From JBBQNY01 sp038221545 (GTDB lineage: Bacteria; Pseudomonadota; Gammaproteobacteria; Xanthomonadales; Ahniellaceae): DNA of 26,889 bases. How positions within the stretch are numbered: the stretch's first letter is position 1; every line of letters starts with the position of its first letter. The notes under the pieces were generated by a model. It was given only the letters and a program-made list of their open reading frames with translations, was not told the origin of the DNA and did not search any database. This document shows, one piece after another, positions 6,559-14,697 of the stretch. The DNA lies in NCBI GenBank assembly GCA_038221545.1, contig JBBRIE010000014.1, forward strand, positions 1-26,889, in the 5' to 3' direction. The translations under genes and the position numbers were made by a program.

Positions 6559-7218
6559 ATGAAAAGACTTGCAGCGATCGTGTTGTGCGGACTGTTGATG
6601 GCCCCCTTGGCGTTCGCACAGAACATGGTGGAGCGTTTCTCGGAGGGCCAGCACTACTTCCCGATTTCGCCGGCCGTGCCCACCACCGCCCCCAATGGCA
6701 AGGTCGAGGTGGTCGAGGCCTTTTCATACGCCTGCGTGCATTGCGCGCACTTCAACCCGAGCGTCGAGACCTGGAAGAAGGCCAAGCCGGCGGCGGCGCA
6801 CCTCGTGCTGTTGCCCGTGGTCTTCAATCCGAGTTGGGAAGCACTGGCGCGCGGTTTCTACGCCGCCGAGGCGCTCGGCGTGCTCGATCGCACGCACGCC
6901 CCGATGTTCAACGCGATCTTCGTCGAGAAGAAGCAGTTCCGCACGCTGGAGGACATTGCCAAGTGGTACGCGACGCAGGGCGTCGACCAGGCCAGATTCC
7001 TCGCGACCGCCAAGTCTTTCGGCGTCAACGCGAAGATCAAGCGCGCGACCGACCTGGTGCAGCGCTACCAGATCGATGGCACGCCGAGCGTCATGGTCGC
7101 CGGCAAGTACCGCATCACTGGCGCGTCGGCAGGCAGTTACGAGACGCTGTGGCAGATCGTCGACTTCCTCGTCGCCAGGGAGCTGGCCGGCAAGCCCTCG
7201 ACGACCGCCCAGCGCTAA
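6559..7218 (+). CDS. dsbA: Periplasmic thiol:disulfide interchange protein DsbA
   Basis: Soluble periplasmic disulfide oxidoreductase, 219 residues, close to the usual DsbA size. ATG 6559 has CGGAG 7 bases upstream. A cleavable signal peptide (MKRLAAIVLCGLLMAPLAFA) is followed by 'EGQHYFPI' and the thioredoxin-like start 'VEVVEAFSYACVHCAHF'. The active site is C59-V-H-C62. An inserted helical domain follows, then the cis-proline in 'DGTPSVMV'. CVHC replaces the CPHC of E. coli DsbA; similar variants occur in related groups. It is the downstream partner of the lipoprotein DsbA and may share its transcript. The next gene starts 58 bp farther on, on the same strand. Confidence 0.92.
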   Translation: MKRLAAIVLCGLLMAPLAFAQNMVERFSEGQHYFPISPAVPTTAPNGKVEVVEAFSYACVHCAHFNPSVETWKKAKPAAAHLVLLPVVFNPSWEALARGFYAAEALGVLDRTHAPMFNAIFVEKKQFRTLEDIAKWYATQGVDQARFLATAKSFGVNAKIKRATDLVQRYQIDGTPSVMVAGKYRITGASAGSYETLWQIVDFLVARELAGKPSTTAQR

Positions 7219-7276
7219 CCCGGACCCGGGCGGCGGTGCGGCGCATGCGCAGCACCGCCCGCCTCCGCCGCGCGGC

Positions 7277-8092
7277 ATGAAGCCCACCGAAATCCCCCCC
7301 CGCGTGCGCAAGCCCGCCCGGCGCCTGCGCCTCGCGAGTTTCAACATCCAGGCGGGCGCCAGCGTCCGCAACTTCCGCGAGTACGTCACGCGCGGATGGC
7401 AGCACGTGCTGCCACACCACACCAAGCGCACCAACCTCAAGCTCATCGCCGCTGCGCTGGTGCCATTCGACATCGTCGGTTTGCAGGAGGCGGACGCGGG
7501 CAGCCTGCGCTCGAGCTTCGACAACCAGACCGAGATGCTCGCGGAGGCGGCCGGTTTTCCGTTCTGGACCCACCAGTCGAACCGGCGCATGGCCGGTGTC
7601 GCCGAATCCAGCAATGGAGTGCTGTCTCGGCTCGAACCGACCGCGGTGTACGACCACAAGCTGCCGGGCCGCATCGGCGGGCGCGGCGTACTCGAGGTCC
7701 GCTACGGCAACGTCGAGGACGGCTTGCACGTGTTCGTCGCGCACCTCTCGCTGACGCCGGCTGCGCGCCGGATCCAGCTCGGTTTCATCGCCGAGTTGCT
7801 GGAGTCCGCGCCAAATGCGGTACTGATGGGCGACCTCAACTGCACGGCCGGCAGTCCCGAAATGTGCTGGCTGTTCGACCACACGGCCTTGTGCCTGCCG
7901 GGCGGATCCGCGCCTTCGACCTTCCCGAGCTGGCAGCCACAGCGCGCAATCGACCACATCCTGGTGTCGCCGAACCTGCGGCCGCGCAAGCTGCGCGCGC
8001 TGCCGATCGATGTGTCGGATCACCTGCCGCTGGCGGTCGACATCCTGCTGCCGGCGCGCTGCTCGATCGAGGCGACCGCGCTGTCCGCGTGA
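7277..8092 (+). CDS. Endonuclease/exonuclease/phosphatase-family protein
   Basis: Member of the metal-dependent EEP fold (exonuclease III / DNase I / phosphodiesterase superfamily). Motifs in order: 'ASFNIQAG' near the N-terminus, 'GLQEAD' (metal-binding Glu), 'VFVAHLSL' (catalytic His), 'LMGDLNC' (Asp/Asn), 'AIDHILVSP', and the terminal 'SDHLPLAVD' (Asp-His). The full set of catalytic residues is present. The protein has 271 residues from ATG 7277. No signal peptide is seen, so it is probably cytoplasmic. The substrate cannot be told from the sequence; nucleic acids, phospholipids and sugar phosphates are all possible in this fold. Its last 73 bases overlap the 3' end of the opposite-strand permease gene. 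Confidence 0.85.
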   Translation: MKPTEIPPRVRKPARRLRLASFNIQAGASVRNFREYVTRGWQHVLPHHTKRTNLKLIAAALVPFDIVGLQEADAGSLRSSFDNQTEMLAEAAGFPFWTHQSNRRMAGVAESSNGVLSRLEPTAVYDHKLPGRIGGRGVLEVRYGNVEDGLHVFVAHLSLTPAARRIQLGFIAELLESAPNAVLMGDLNCTAGSPEMCWLFDHTALCLPGGSAPSTFPSWQPQRAIDHILVSPNLRPRKLRALPIDVSDHLPLAVDILLPARCSIEATALSA

Positions 8093-8901
8093 GCCGGGCC
8101 GCGCGGCGCAAGCCACGTCACCAGACCCATCGCCAGCAGGAACACCGCGAACAATCGTTGCAGGTGGTGGCCCCGCATCGCATGCGCGAGGCGCACACCC
8201 AGCGGCGCGAACAGCACGCTCGAGAGCGCCAGCAGCAGGGCCCCGGGCCAGAACAGATAGCCCACGAAGGTCGGGCCGAGGTCTGCGGGCGGCACCAGCG
8301 TGGCGTACCCCACCGCGCTCGCCGCGCCGATGAAGAAGCCGCACACCGATGAGGTACCCACGGCGTGGACGGCGCGTGCGCCGCGCGCGATCAGCAGCGG
8401 TACCGTGAGGCTGCCGCCGCCGATGCCGACCAGCGCCGAGACAGTGCCGATGGCGACGGCGGCAGCCGCCAGCAAGGGGCCGCGCGGCGCCATGCGGCCG
8501 TTCGCATCGTCGTCGCGTCGTTGCCCCGCCCACATCTGCGCCGCGGCAACGCCGCAGTACAGCACCACGCCGCCGCGCAACAGGTCGGTATCGAGCGCGC
8601 CGGCAACCCGCGCGCCGAGCCAGGCGCCCACCAGCATGCCCGGCACCAGCCACGCAACGCTCGGCCAGAGCACCGAACCGCGTCGATGGTGCGCGGCGCC
8701 CGACGACACCGCGGTCAGCACGATGCTGCCAAGCGACGTCGCCAGAGCGACGTGCAGGATCGCGACGGCCGGCACCCCCTGAAGCGGCAACAGCCAGGCG
8801 AGCGCGGCGACGATGACGAGGCCCCCGCCGACGCCGAGCAGCCCGGCGAGCACACCCACGGCTGCGCCGAGCAACGGGTAAATCCACCACCACTCAGGCA
8901 C
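8020..8901 (-). CDS. TSUP-family (TauE/SafE-like) membrane permease
   Basis: Integral membrane protein of the TauE/SafE family, which exports sulfite, sulfoacetate or related anions. It has 293 residues with about eight hydrophobic segments. The two homologous halves carry family signatures: 'GVLAGLLGVGGGLVIV' in the first and 'VSALVGIGGGSLTVPLLI' in the second. GTG 8901 is chosen because TGGAG lies 6 bases upstream and the protein then begins just before the first helix (WWWIYPLLGAAVGVLAG). An ATG at 8946 also opens the frame but would overlap the start codon of the divergent lytic transglycosylase. The last roughly 24 codons overlap the convergent EEP-family gene, and the tail there is hydrophilic and not family-typical. 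The transported anion is unknown. Confidence 0.88.
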   Translation of the reverse strand: MPEWWWIYPLLGAAVGVLAGLLGVGGGLVIVAALAWLLPLQGVPAVAILHVALATSLGSIVLTAVSSGAAHHRRGSVLWPSVAWLVPGMLVGAWLGARVAGALDTDLLRGGVVLYCGVAAAQMWAGQRRDDDANGRMAPRGPLLAAAAVAIGTVSALVGIGGGSLTVPLLIARGARAVHAVGTSSVCGFFIGAASAVGYATLVPPADLGPTFVGYLFWPGALLLALSSVLFAPLGVRLAHAMRGHHLQRLFAVFLLAMGLVTWLAPRGPAHADSAVASIEQRAGSRMSTASGR

Positions 8902-8945
8902 TGCGTCTCCAGGCGTCGATCGGGGCTCGACTAGAATGCCGGGCA

Positions 8946-10940
8946 ATGAACATTCCTGCCCGCGTTTTCTCGATGTGCCTTGCAGGCCTTGCCTGCGGCA
9001 CGCTTTGCACAGCCCCCGAGGCCCGCGCCGCCGCGCCTTCCGCGGTGCAGCGCCAGCTGTTCACCGATCTCGAACGGGCCGCACGCGCTGACCCGGAAGG
9101 CGCGTGGCGCCTGCGCGCCGAGCCGCTCCGCGACTACCCGCTCTGGCCGTACGTCGAGTACGCGGCGCTCAACGCGCGGCCGCGATCGGCGCCCGTCGCG
9201 CAGGTACAGGCGTTCCTGCGCATGCGCTCGGATTCGCCGCTCGCGATGCGCCTCCGCCGCACGATGCTCGACACCTGGACCACGCAGCAGCGCTGGGGCG
9301 ACGTCGCCAGCCTCGACGCCCCGGAGCTTGGCGAGCGCGGCGACTGCCACGTCTACCACGCCGCAATCGTGCGCAAGGAAGTGCCGGACGCGCTGGTCAC
9401 GCGCATGCTGGCGACATGGTCCCAGCCACGCGTGCTCGCGCCGGCCTGCGACCCGATGGTGCGTTTCCTGGACGCCGGCCAGCGCATCACGCCCGCGCTG
9501 CGCGACGTGCGCATCGGCGCCGCGATCGAAGCCGGCAGCGCTGGCGTCGTGCAGCACCAGTCGTCGCGCGTCGCCGCACCGCGTTCGCAGGAGCTCGCGC
9601 GACTCGCGCGCGCCATGCAGAACCCGACTGGCGAACTGGCAGGCGCCGCGGCGTGGCCGGACACGCCGGCGAACCGGGTCGCCGCGGGTCACGCCATTGC
9701 GGCGCTGGCGAAGCGCGACAGCGACTCCGCCATCGCGCGCTGGCGACAACTCGAACCGAAGTTCAAATGGCAGGACGAGGAGAGCGGGCGGGCGCTCGCG
9801 GGAATCGCGCTCTGGCGCGCCGCAAGCTACCTGCCGGACGCCGCCACGTGGCTCGGGCGGGTTCCCGAAGTCTCGCGTACCGACCAGTTGCGCGAGTGGC
9901 AGGTGCGCGAGGCGCAGTCGCGCGGCGACCACAAGGCGACGCTCGCCGCATTCGCGGCCATGACCGAAACACAACGCACGGACCCCCGCTTTCGTTACGC
10001 GCAGGCACGCGCGCTGGAGCTCTCGGGCCAGCAGGAGGCCGCGCAGGCTGCATTCGTTGCGCTGGCCGCCGAGCCGACCTACCACGGCTTCCTCGCCGCC
10101 GATCGCGCGGGCGTCGACTATCGCCTGTGCCCGATCGAAGCGCCCACCGACGCCAGGATCCGTGGCGCGGTGGATACGAACCCGGGCCTCGTGCGCGCGT
10201 TCGAGTTGCGCGCGCTGCATCGCCACGGCGAGGCGCGCGGCGAGTTCGACTTCGCGCTGCGCCAGGCCGGGCCGCCGCTGCGGCGCGCCGCGATCGCGCG
10301 CGCGATCGCGCTCGAGTGGTACGACCGCGGGCCGTTCCTGCTCAATTCCGGCGACGACCTCCGGCACTATGCGTTGCGCTTTCCGCTCGCCGAGCGCGAG
10401 CTGCTCACCGAGCAGGCGCGCGCACGCGACGTCGATCTCGCGTGGGTCTACAGCCTCATCCGCGCGGAGAGTGCGTGGATCGCCGATGCGGTGTCGCATG
10501 CGAACGCGCATGGCCTCATGCAACTGCTGCCCGGCACCGCGCAAAGCGTCGCGCGGCGGCAGCAGATTCCCTATCCCGGCGTCGGCGCGTTGACGCAGCA
10601 GCCGCGTCTCAACCTCATGCTCGGTACGCACCACATCGCCGACGAGCTTGCGCGTTTCGGCGGCAAGCCCTGGCTCGCGACCGGGGCATACAACGCGGGC
10701 CCGGCGCCCGTGAGCCGCTGGCTGTCGCAGCGGCCGAACCTGCCGAACGACCTCTGGATCGAGTCGATCCCCTACAAGGAGACGCGCGAGTACGTCAGCC
10801 GCGTGATGGCATTCAGCGTCATCCACGACTGGCGCTTGCGCGGGACCGCGGCGCCCGTGTCCGCGCGCATCGGCCTCGCCAAGGCCACCACGCCGCGCAA
10901 GGCGTTCGGCTGTCCCGCACCGAGGCCGTCGGGAGTGTGA
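8946..10940 (+). CDS. slt: Soluble lytic murein transglycosylase (Slt70-type)
   Basis: Periplasmic enzyme that cleaves the MurNAc-GlcNAc bond of peptidoglycan to give 1,6-anhydro products. 664 residues, as for the Slt70 family. A signal peptide (about residues 1-28, ending near ARAAAP) is followed by a long alpha-helical superhelix domain and a C-terminal lysozyme-like domain. Catalytic Glu508 is in 'IRAESAW'. 'GLMQLLPGTA' and 'TGAYNAGP' complete the SLT motifs, and 'WIESIPYKETREYVSRV' is the typical last motif. ATG 8946 has no Shine-Dalgarno sequence. A -10-like TAGAAT at 8932-8937 would put the transcript start almost on the ATG, suggesting a leaderless message (inference). Confidence 0.95.
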   Translation: MNIPARVFSMCLAGLACGTLCTAPEARAAAPSAVQRQLFTDLERAARADPEGAWRLRAEPLRDYPLWPYVEYAALNARPRSAPVAQVQAFLRMRSDSPLAMRLRRTMLDTWTTQQRWGDVASLDAPELGERGDCHVYHAAIVRKEVPDALVTRMLATWSQPRVLAPACDPMVRFLDAGQRITPALRDVRIGAAIEAGSAGVVQHQSSRVAAPRSQELARLARAMQNPTGELAGAAAWPDTPANRVAAGHAIAALAKRDSDSAIARWRQLEPKFKWQDEESGRALAGIALWRAASYLPDAATWLGRVPEVSRTDQLREWQVREAQSRGDHKATLAAFAAMTETQRTDPRFRYAQARALELSGQQEAAQAAFVALAAEPTYHGFLAADRAGVDYRLCPIEAPTDARIRGAVDTNPGLVRAFELRALHRHGEARGEFDFALRQAGPPLRRAAIARAIALEWYDRGPFLLNSGDDLRHYALRFPLAERELLTEQARARDVDLAWVYSLIRAESAWIADAVSHANAHGLMQLLPGTAQSVARRQQIPYPGVGALTQQPRLNLMLGTHHIADELARFGGKPWLATGAYNAGPAPVSRWLSQRPNLPNDLWIESIPYKETREYVSRVMAFSVIHDWRLRGTAAPVSARIGLAKATTPRKAFGCPAPRPSGV

Positions 10941-10952
10941 TGCGCACGCGCC

Positions 10953-10973
10953 TGCCTGGATTCGAGGCAGGGC
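10953..10973 (+). terminator. Hairpin after slt, weak terminator candidate
   Basis: CCTGCCT (10953-10959) pairs perfectly with AGGCAGG (10967-10973) around a 7-base loop, 12 bases after the slt stop. No T-run follows, so Rho-independent termination is doubtful. The rest of 10974-11109 holds no credible gene. Confidence 0.3.
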
Positions 10974-11109
10974 CAATTCTGGTTGCGAGTGCGTGACCCC
11001 CAAACAACTCGTCGCCGTGCCGACCGCGTGCGTGGACGAACGGAACGAGCAGTGGGACGTGCCGCCCGCGTTCGCCAGCTTCCACTGATGCGAGCCGAGA
11101 CGCCGGATT

Positions 11110-11138
11110 TCGACAGTCGCCGCGAACTTGCGCACAAT
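11110..11138 (+). promoter_or_regulatory. Likely sigma-70-type promoter for the L7/L12-like gene
   Basis: TCGACA (11110-11115, 5/6 to TTGACA) and CACAAT (11133-11138, 4/6 to TATAAT) are separated by 17 bases. The expected start point is about 11145, leaving a roughly 23-base leader before the ATG at 11168. Confidence 0.5.
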
Positions 11139-11167
11139 GGGAGCGGCCTGGAACCCGGAGCACGAGG

Positions 11168-11596
11168 ATGACCCAGCCTGGAACCAAGTTGCCTTCGCGG
11201 GTGGTCGACGCGATCCGCGGCGGCAACACCGTGGAGGCGATCAAACGGTTGCGGCAAGCGACCGGTCTCGGGCTCAGGGAAGCGCGGGATCTGGTCGAAG
11301 CGCACGCACGGCGGCCGTCGGGACCGCGCACGTCCACCGCGTCGTCGGGCGTACCGGCAGCCGTCGCCGAGGCGATTGGGCGCGGTAGCGTGCTCGACGC
11401 GATCAAGCTCATGCGCGAGCATCACGGAGTGGGGCTCAAGGACGCGAAGGACGCGGTCGAGCATGCGCGCCTGTCCAGCCTCCGTGGCCCCGACGGGCCA
11501 CCCGATACCTTCAACCGCGTCGTGGATGCCACCTGGTGGATCCTGGCGGTGGCGCTCGCCGGCATGCTCGCCTACTACTTCCTGGCCGGCGGTTAG
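11168..11596 (+). CDS. Membrane-anchored protein with two ribosomal L7/L12 C-terminal-like repeats
   Basis: 142-residue protein without a signal peptide. Residues about 10-46 (VVDAIRGGNTVEAIKRLRQ then ATGLGLREARDLVE) and about 62-98 (AAVAEAIGRGSVLDAIKLMR then HHGVGLKDAKDAVE) are two copies of the same helix-turn-helix-like unit. Both resemble the C-terminal domain of ribosomal protein L7/L12, whose signature is 'AIK.(V/L)RE.TGLGLKEAK.LVE'. The L7/L12 N-terminal dimerisation and hinge parts are missing. A single hydrophobic helix at about 121-140 (ATWWILAVALAGMLAYYFLA) anchors the C-terminus, so the repeats face the cytoplasm by tail-anchor logic. In L7/L12 this domain binds translational GTPases; whether this protein binds anything similar is unknown. 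The start ATG 11168 has GGAG about 6 bases upstream. A MAPEG gene follows 106 bp downstream. Confidence 0.8.
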   Translation: MTQPGTKLPSRVVDAIRGGNTVEAIKRLRQATGLGLREARDLVEAHARRPSGPRTSTASSGVPAAVAEAIGRGSVLDAIKLMREHHGVGLKDAKDAVEHARLSSLRGPDGPPDTFNRVVDATWWILAVALAGMLAYYFLAGG

Positions 11597-11702
11597 CGCA
11601 GGCCTCCCCGACCACCCGAACCGGGCTGCGGCGCCTTGCGGGTGGCGCACATGGCAGCGACCCTCATCGCCCGTACCGAACCTCAGGACCAGGAGACACA
11701 CG

Positions 11703-12104
11703 ATGACCGTCACGCCCCTCTACGCCGGCCTCCTGGCGCTGCTCTACTTCGCGTTGAGCTATCGGGTGGTGCAGATGCGCGGGCATGGCCAGCCGAGCCT
11801 CGGCGACGGCGGCGATCTCGCGCTGCTGCGACGCATCCGCGGCCACGCCAACTTCGCCGAGTACGTACCGCTCATCCTGCTCATGATCGGGCTGCTCGAG
11901 CTCGGTCGTTTTTCCGTATACCTGCTGCATGCGCTCGGCGCGACACTGCTGGTGGCGCGCATGCTGCACGGCTACGCGATGTCCTACACCGCCTCGTTCA
12001 CATTCGGGCGCTTCTGGGGCACCGCGCTCACGTTCCTGCTGCTCGTGGTCTGTGGCGCGCTCTGCGTCTACCAGGGTTTGCGCCCGTACCTGTCTGCGGC
12101 TTGA
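11703..12104 (+). CDS. MAPEG-family membrane protein
   Basis: 133-residue integral membrane protein of the MAPEG family (membrane-associated proteins in eicosanoid and glutathione metabolism). Bacterial members include small membrane glutathione S-transferases. Four hydrophobic segments are visible: LYAGLLALLYFALSYRVV, YVPLILLMIGLLELG, LLHALGATLLVARMLHGYA and ALTFLLLVVCGALCVY. The family motif 'RRIRGHANFAEYVPL' lies in the first cytoplasmic loop, and the Glu and Arg/Asn there are the glutathione-site residues. ATG 11703 has AGGAG 8 bases upstream. The presence of gshA in the same window shows the cell can make glutathione, but no direct functional link is shown. Confidence 0.9.
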   Translation: MTVTPLYAGLLALLYFALSYRVVQMRGHGQPSLGDGGDLALLRRIRGHANFAEYVPLILLMIGLLELGRFSVYLLHALGATLLVARMLHGYAMSYTASFTFGRFWGTALTFLLLVVCGALCVYQGLRPYLSAA

Positions 12105-12112
12105 TCTGCGGT

Positions 12113-13099
12113 ATGCGATCTTCCCTCTCCGGCACTGGCGTGCCAGCGAGTGCCGACACCGCTGGAAACCCGGCGTTTCGGCCGCTGCGCACGCTCGTGG
12201 TGACAGCGGCCAACGAGGCATTCGCCCCGCTGCTGCGCGGCCTCGTCGATTCGCTGCACCAGTGGCAGCCGCGGCCGTTCACGGCGCTGGCCTGTTTCGA
12301 TCTTGGACTCGCTCCCGCCACGCGGGACTGGATCGGGCAGCGCGCGCAGCACGTCATCGTGCCGGAGTGGGACCTGCCCGTGCATAGATCGCTTCGACAG
12401 GGTCAACCGCAGCTGCGCGCACTCACGACCAGGCCGTTCCTGCGGCGCTATTTCCCCGGCTACGACTTCTACCTCTGGATCGACGCCGATGCCTGGGTGC
12501 AGCAACGCGACGCGGTCGAGTCGTACTTCACGGCCGCGTCCGACGGCGCGATGGCGATCGTGGCGCACGACCATCCCGCGTACCATCACTCGCAGGCCGC
12601 CACCTCCTGGCGGGTTCAACGGCGGCGCGAGTGCTTCGGGCGCGGCGCGACTTCGTTGCCGTTGGCCAACTACTGGAACGCGGGCGTCTTCGCACTGGCT
12701 GCGAGCGCGCCGCACTGGGAGACCTGGTCGAATTACTTCAACGCCAGCCTCGACGCCACCGGCGGCAAGCTCTGCTGCGACCAGACCGCGCTCAATCACG
12801 CGATCACGGTCGAGAAGCTGCCCGTCGCCGCGTTGACCGCGCGCGAGAACTGGTTGTGCCACCTTGCCCTGCCCGCGTTCGACGTGGCGCGGAACCAGTA
12901 CTGCGATCCCCTCGGGCAGCAGCCCGCGCTGGGCATCCTCCACCTCGCCGCGCACACCAAGGACATCGCCGTGCCGCTGCAGGGCGATGCCCAGGGACGC
13001 ACGCTCGACCTGCGTTTCCCCCCGCGGGCGAGGGCGGCGGCAGCGAGCGGGGCGCATTCAAATGCTCGACTGACAGTGAAGGCCACCACCACCGGGTAG
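12113..13099 (+). CDS. Glycosyltransferase-like protein (GT-A type, resembling GT8)
   Basis: 328-residue protein that looks like a nucleotide-sugar-dependent glycosyltransferase. A beta-strand start 'LRTLVVTAANEAFAPLLRGLVDSL' is followed by 'YDFYLWIDADAW', in which D124-A-D126 is a DXD-type metal and nucleotide-sugar site. Later come 'NYWNAGVFAL' and 'CCDQTALNHAI', arranged as in GT8-like enzymes (acceptor loop, then a D-Q motif). No signal peptide or transmembrane helix is seen. ATG 12113 is 8 bases after the MAPEG stop, so the two are probably co-transcribed. The frame is open far upstream, but that part overlaps the MAPEG gene and is a shadow. Donor and acceptor are unknown. It is convergent with the FAD oxidoreductase gene (56-bp gap). 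Confidence 0.7.
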   Translation: MRSSLSGTGVPASADTAGNPAFRPLRTLVVTAANEAFAPLLRGLVDSLHQWQPRPFTALACFDLGLAPATRDWIGQRAQHVIVPEWDLPVHRSLRQGQPQLRALTTRPFLRRYFPGYDFYLWIDADAWVQQRDAVESYFTAASDGAMAIVAHDHPAYHHSQAATSWRVQRRRECFGRGATSLPLANYWNAGVFALAASAPHWETWSNYFNASLDATGGKLCCDQTALNHAITVEKLPVAALTARENWLCHLALPAFDVARNQYCDPLGQQPALGILHLAAHTKDIAVPLQGDAQGRTLDLRFPPRARAAAASGAHSNARLTVKATTTG

Positions 13100-13155
13100 C
13101 GCTCCCCTGGCTGGCTTCATTGCCCACGCCACTGCAACACAGCTGATGTACGCCG

Positions 13156-14619
13156 CTAGCGTGGTGGGAGGTACTTGTCCCAGAGCCGATTGCGGAAACG
13201 CCGTTCCGGATCGACGCTCAGTTTGATCGCGGCGAAGGAGTCGACTTCCGGGTAGGCGCGCCGGAACTGCGCGGGCGTGGCATGCGGTCGATAGGGCAGG
13301 TAGTAGCGCCCGCCGAGGTCGAGGGCGACATCGATGAGGCGCCGCGCCCACTGCCCCGCCGCAGCGTCGGCGCCGACCGTATTCCGCTGCTTGTGGTAGA
13401 CGACGAACGAGAAGACTTCGTCGTCGGCCCACCGGAGCAGCGATGTCGCGTCCGCAGGGGAGTGGCGGATGGACACGTTCAGCGCGTTCGCAGCGTGCTC
13501 GCGGAGGATCCTGGCCATGGCTTGAGCAAACACCGCGAAGCCTGCCACTGGAATGAAGTATTCCTGCAGAAGGTAAGTCGAGACGAGCCGCGTGCGGGGC
13601 TCGAGCGAATCCGTGTCGAGGCTCGCCTCGTGGTTGCGATGGACGACGCGTGGCTCGCGCAGCAATTTCGCATCGGCCAGGTGTTCGCGGAGCAGGCCAC
13701 GATAGGGAAGCTCGCTCGCCGTCCAGATCAGGTTCCGATCCGCACTGTAGTCGACGTCCCGCGGCACCAGTCGCTGCGCATGGGTCAGCGGCGCGTCGGT
13801 CCTCGCCCAGGTGATGGCCAGTGGCCGATCGAAGAAAGGCGGGGCAAGGTCGGCGTTGTGCATGACGGCGGACCCATCCCGCAATACACGCTCGCGGAAG
13901 AACGCCGGGTAGTCGTCGAGGGAAACGTGCTCGACGCGCCTCTCGAGGACCCCATTCTCCGCCAGATCGAGCTCGATCTCGGTAAGCACGCCGAGGCCGC
14001 CGTAGCCTCCCATCACCGCGCCGAACAGGTCGGGATTCGATTCGCGGCTGAGTTCGATGACCTGCCCTGCGGCACTCACCAATTGCAGTGCCCGAACAGT
14101 GTTGGCAACGGGACCGGCGCCCACGTAGCGGCCATGGCAGTTGACCGAGACCGATCCACCGATGCTGAAATTGCTGTAGCTCTGCATCACCTTGACCGCG
14201 AGTTCATGCGGGTCCAGGTGGTCCTGCAGGTCACGCCAGCACATTCCTGCCTGGACCCTGGCGCGGCGTTGCCCAGGATCTATCCAGACGAGCCGGTCCA
14301 TGCCGCGCATGTCGAGGTGAAGCGAACGCGGTGACACGATCTGACCACCCATGCTGAAGCGGGCGCCGCCGATCGACACTGCGCCGGTGGAGTCGCCAAG
14401 CGCGGCCTGAACCGCGCGCGTACCCCGCGGTCGCAGGACTCGACTCGCGCGAAACGATTCGACCTGGCTGACATCGCTGATGTCGCGCACGTCCTCTTCG
14501 CCGGAACACGCCGCGGCAAGCGCGGCGCCTCCCGCCACGGCCAGCGTCCGGAGGATCTGTCGACGATCGAGTCCGTAGGGTGCGGGAGGCATCGGAAAGA
14601 CTGTTTCGAGACCGGACAT
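13156..14619 (-). CDS. Tat-exported FAD-binding oxidoreductase (FAD_binding_4 / PCMH type)
   Basis: 487-residue flavoprotein related to the sugar-lactone / glycolate / D-lactate oxidase superfamily. The N-terminus has a twin-arginine signal (DRRQILRTLAVAGGAALAAAC, RR at 19-20). It ends in a cysteine that could be a lipobox, so it may be a lipoprotein. The PCMH FAD domain runs from about residue 60: 'SIGGARFSMGGQ', 'LDMRGMDRLVWIDP', 'NFSIGGSVSVNCHGR' and 'MGGYGGLGVLTEIEL'. In members with covalent FAD a histidine sits where this protein has Phe in 'GARFS', so FAD is probably bound non-covalently. A C-terminal substrate domain ends in 'DSFAAIKLSVDPERRFRNRLWDKYL'. The substrate is not identifiable. 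The start could be ATG 14619 or ATG 14592; neither has a clear Shine-Dalgarno sequence. It diverges from an exported aldo/keto reductase. Confidence 0.85.
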   Translation of the reverse strand: MSGLETVFPMPPAPYGLDRRQILRTLAVAGGAALAAACSGEEDVRDISDVSQVESFRASRVLRPRGTRAVQAALGDSTGAVSIGGARFSMGGQIVSPRSLHLDMRGMDRLVWIDPGQRRARVQAGMCWRDLQDHLDPHELAVKVMQSYSNFSIGGSVSVNCHGRYVGAGPVANTVRALQLVSAAGQVIELSRESNPDLFGAVMGGYGGLGVLTEIELDLAENGVLERRVEHVSLDDYPAFFRERVLRDGSAVMHNADLAPPFFDRPLAITWARTDAPLTHAQRLVPRDVDYSADRNLIWTASELPYRGLLREHLADAKLLREPRVVHRNHEASLDTDSLEPRTRLVSTYLLQEYFIPVAGFAVFAQAMARILREHAANALNVSIRHSPADATSLLRWADDEVFSFVVYHKQRNTVGADAAAGQWARRLIDVALDLGGRYYLPYRPHATPAQFRRAYPEVDSFAAIKLSVDPERRFRNRLWDKYLPPR

Positions 14620-14697
14620 TCCAGAGGTTAGCGGTTCCCTGAGTCGTTGTTTCCGACGAAACTTGTCGGCAACCGGTCTGCCCTCTTGGAGCACGCC
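14620..14697. promoter_or_regulatory. Shared divergent promoter region with overlapping inverted repeats
   Basis: 78 bp between two divergent exported redox genes. It contains GTTTC-CGAC-GAAAC (14649-14662, perfect 5-bp arms). Overlapping it is CCGAC-N7-GTCGG (14653-14669). Such overlapping palindromes could be an operator controlling both genes. No clear -35/-10 pair was identified. Confidence 0.35.

Noticed and set aside
8931..11135. Very long minus-strand frame (over 700 codons) opposite slt
   Set aside because: Antisense to a complete Slt70 with all catalytic motifs; no domain recognised in the shadow.
10941..11167. tRNA-like 'GGATTCGA' sequence after slt
   Set aside because: The segment resembles a T-loop, but no acceptor or anticodon stem could be paired around it.
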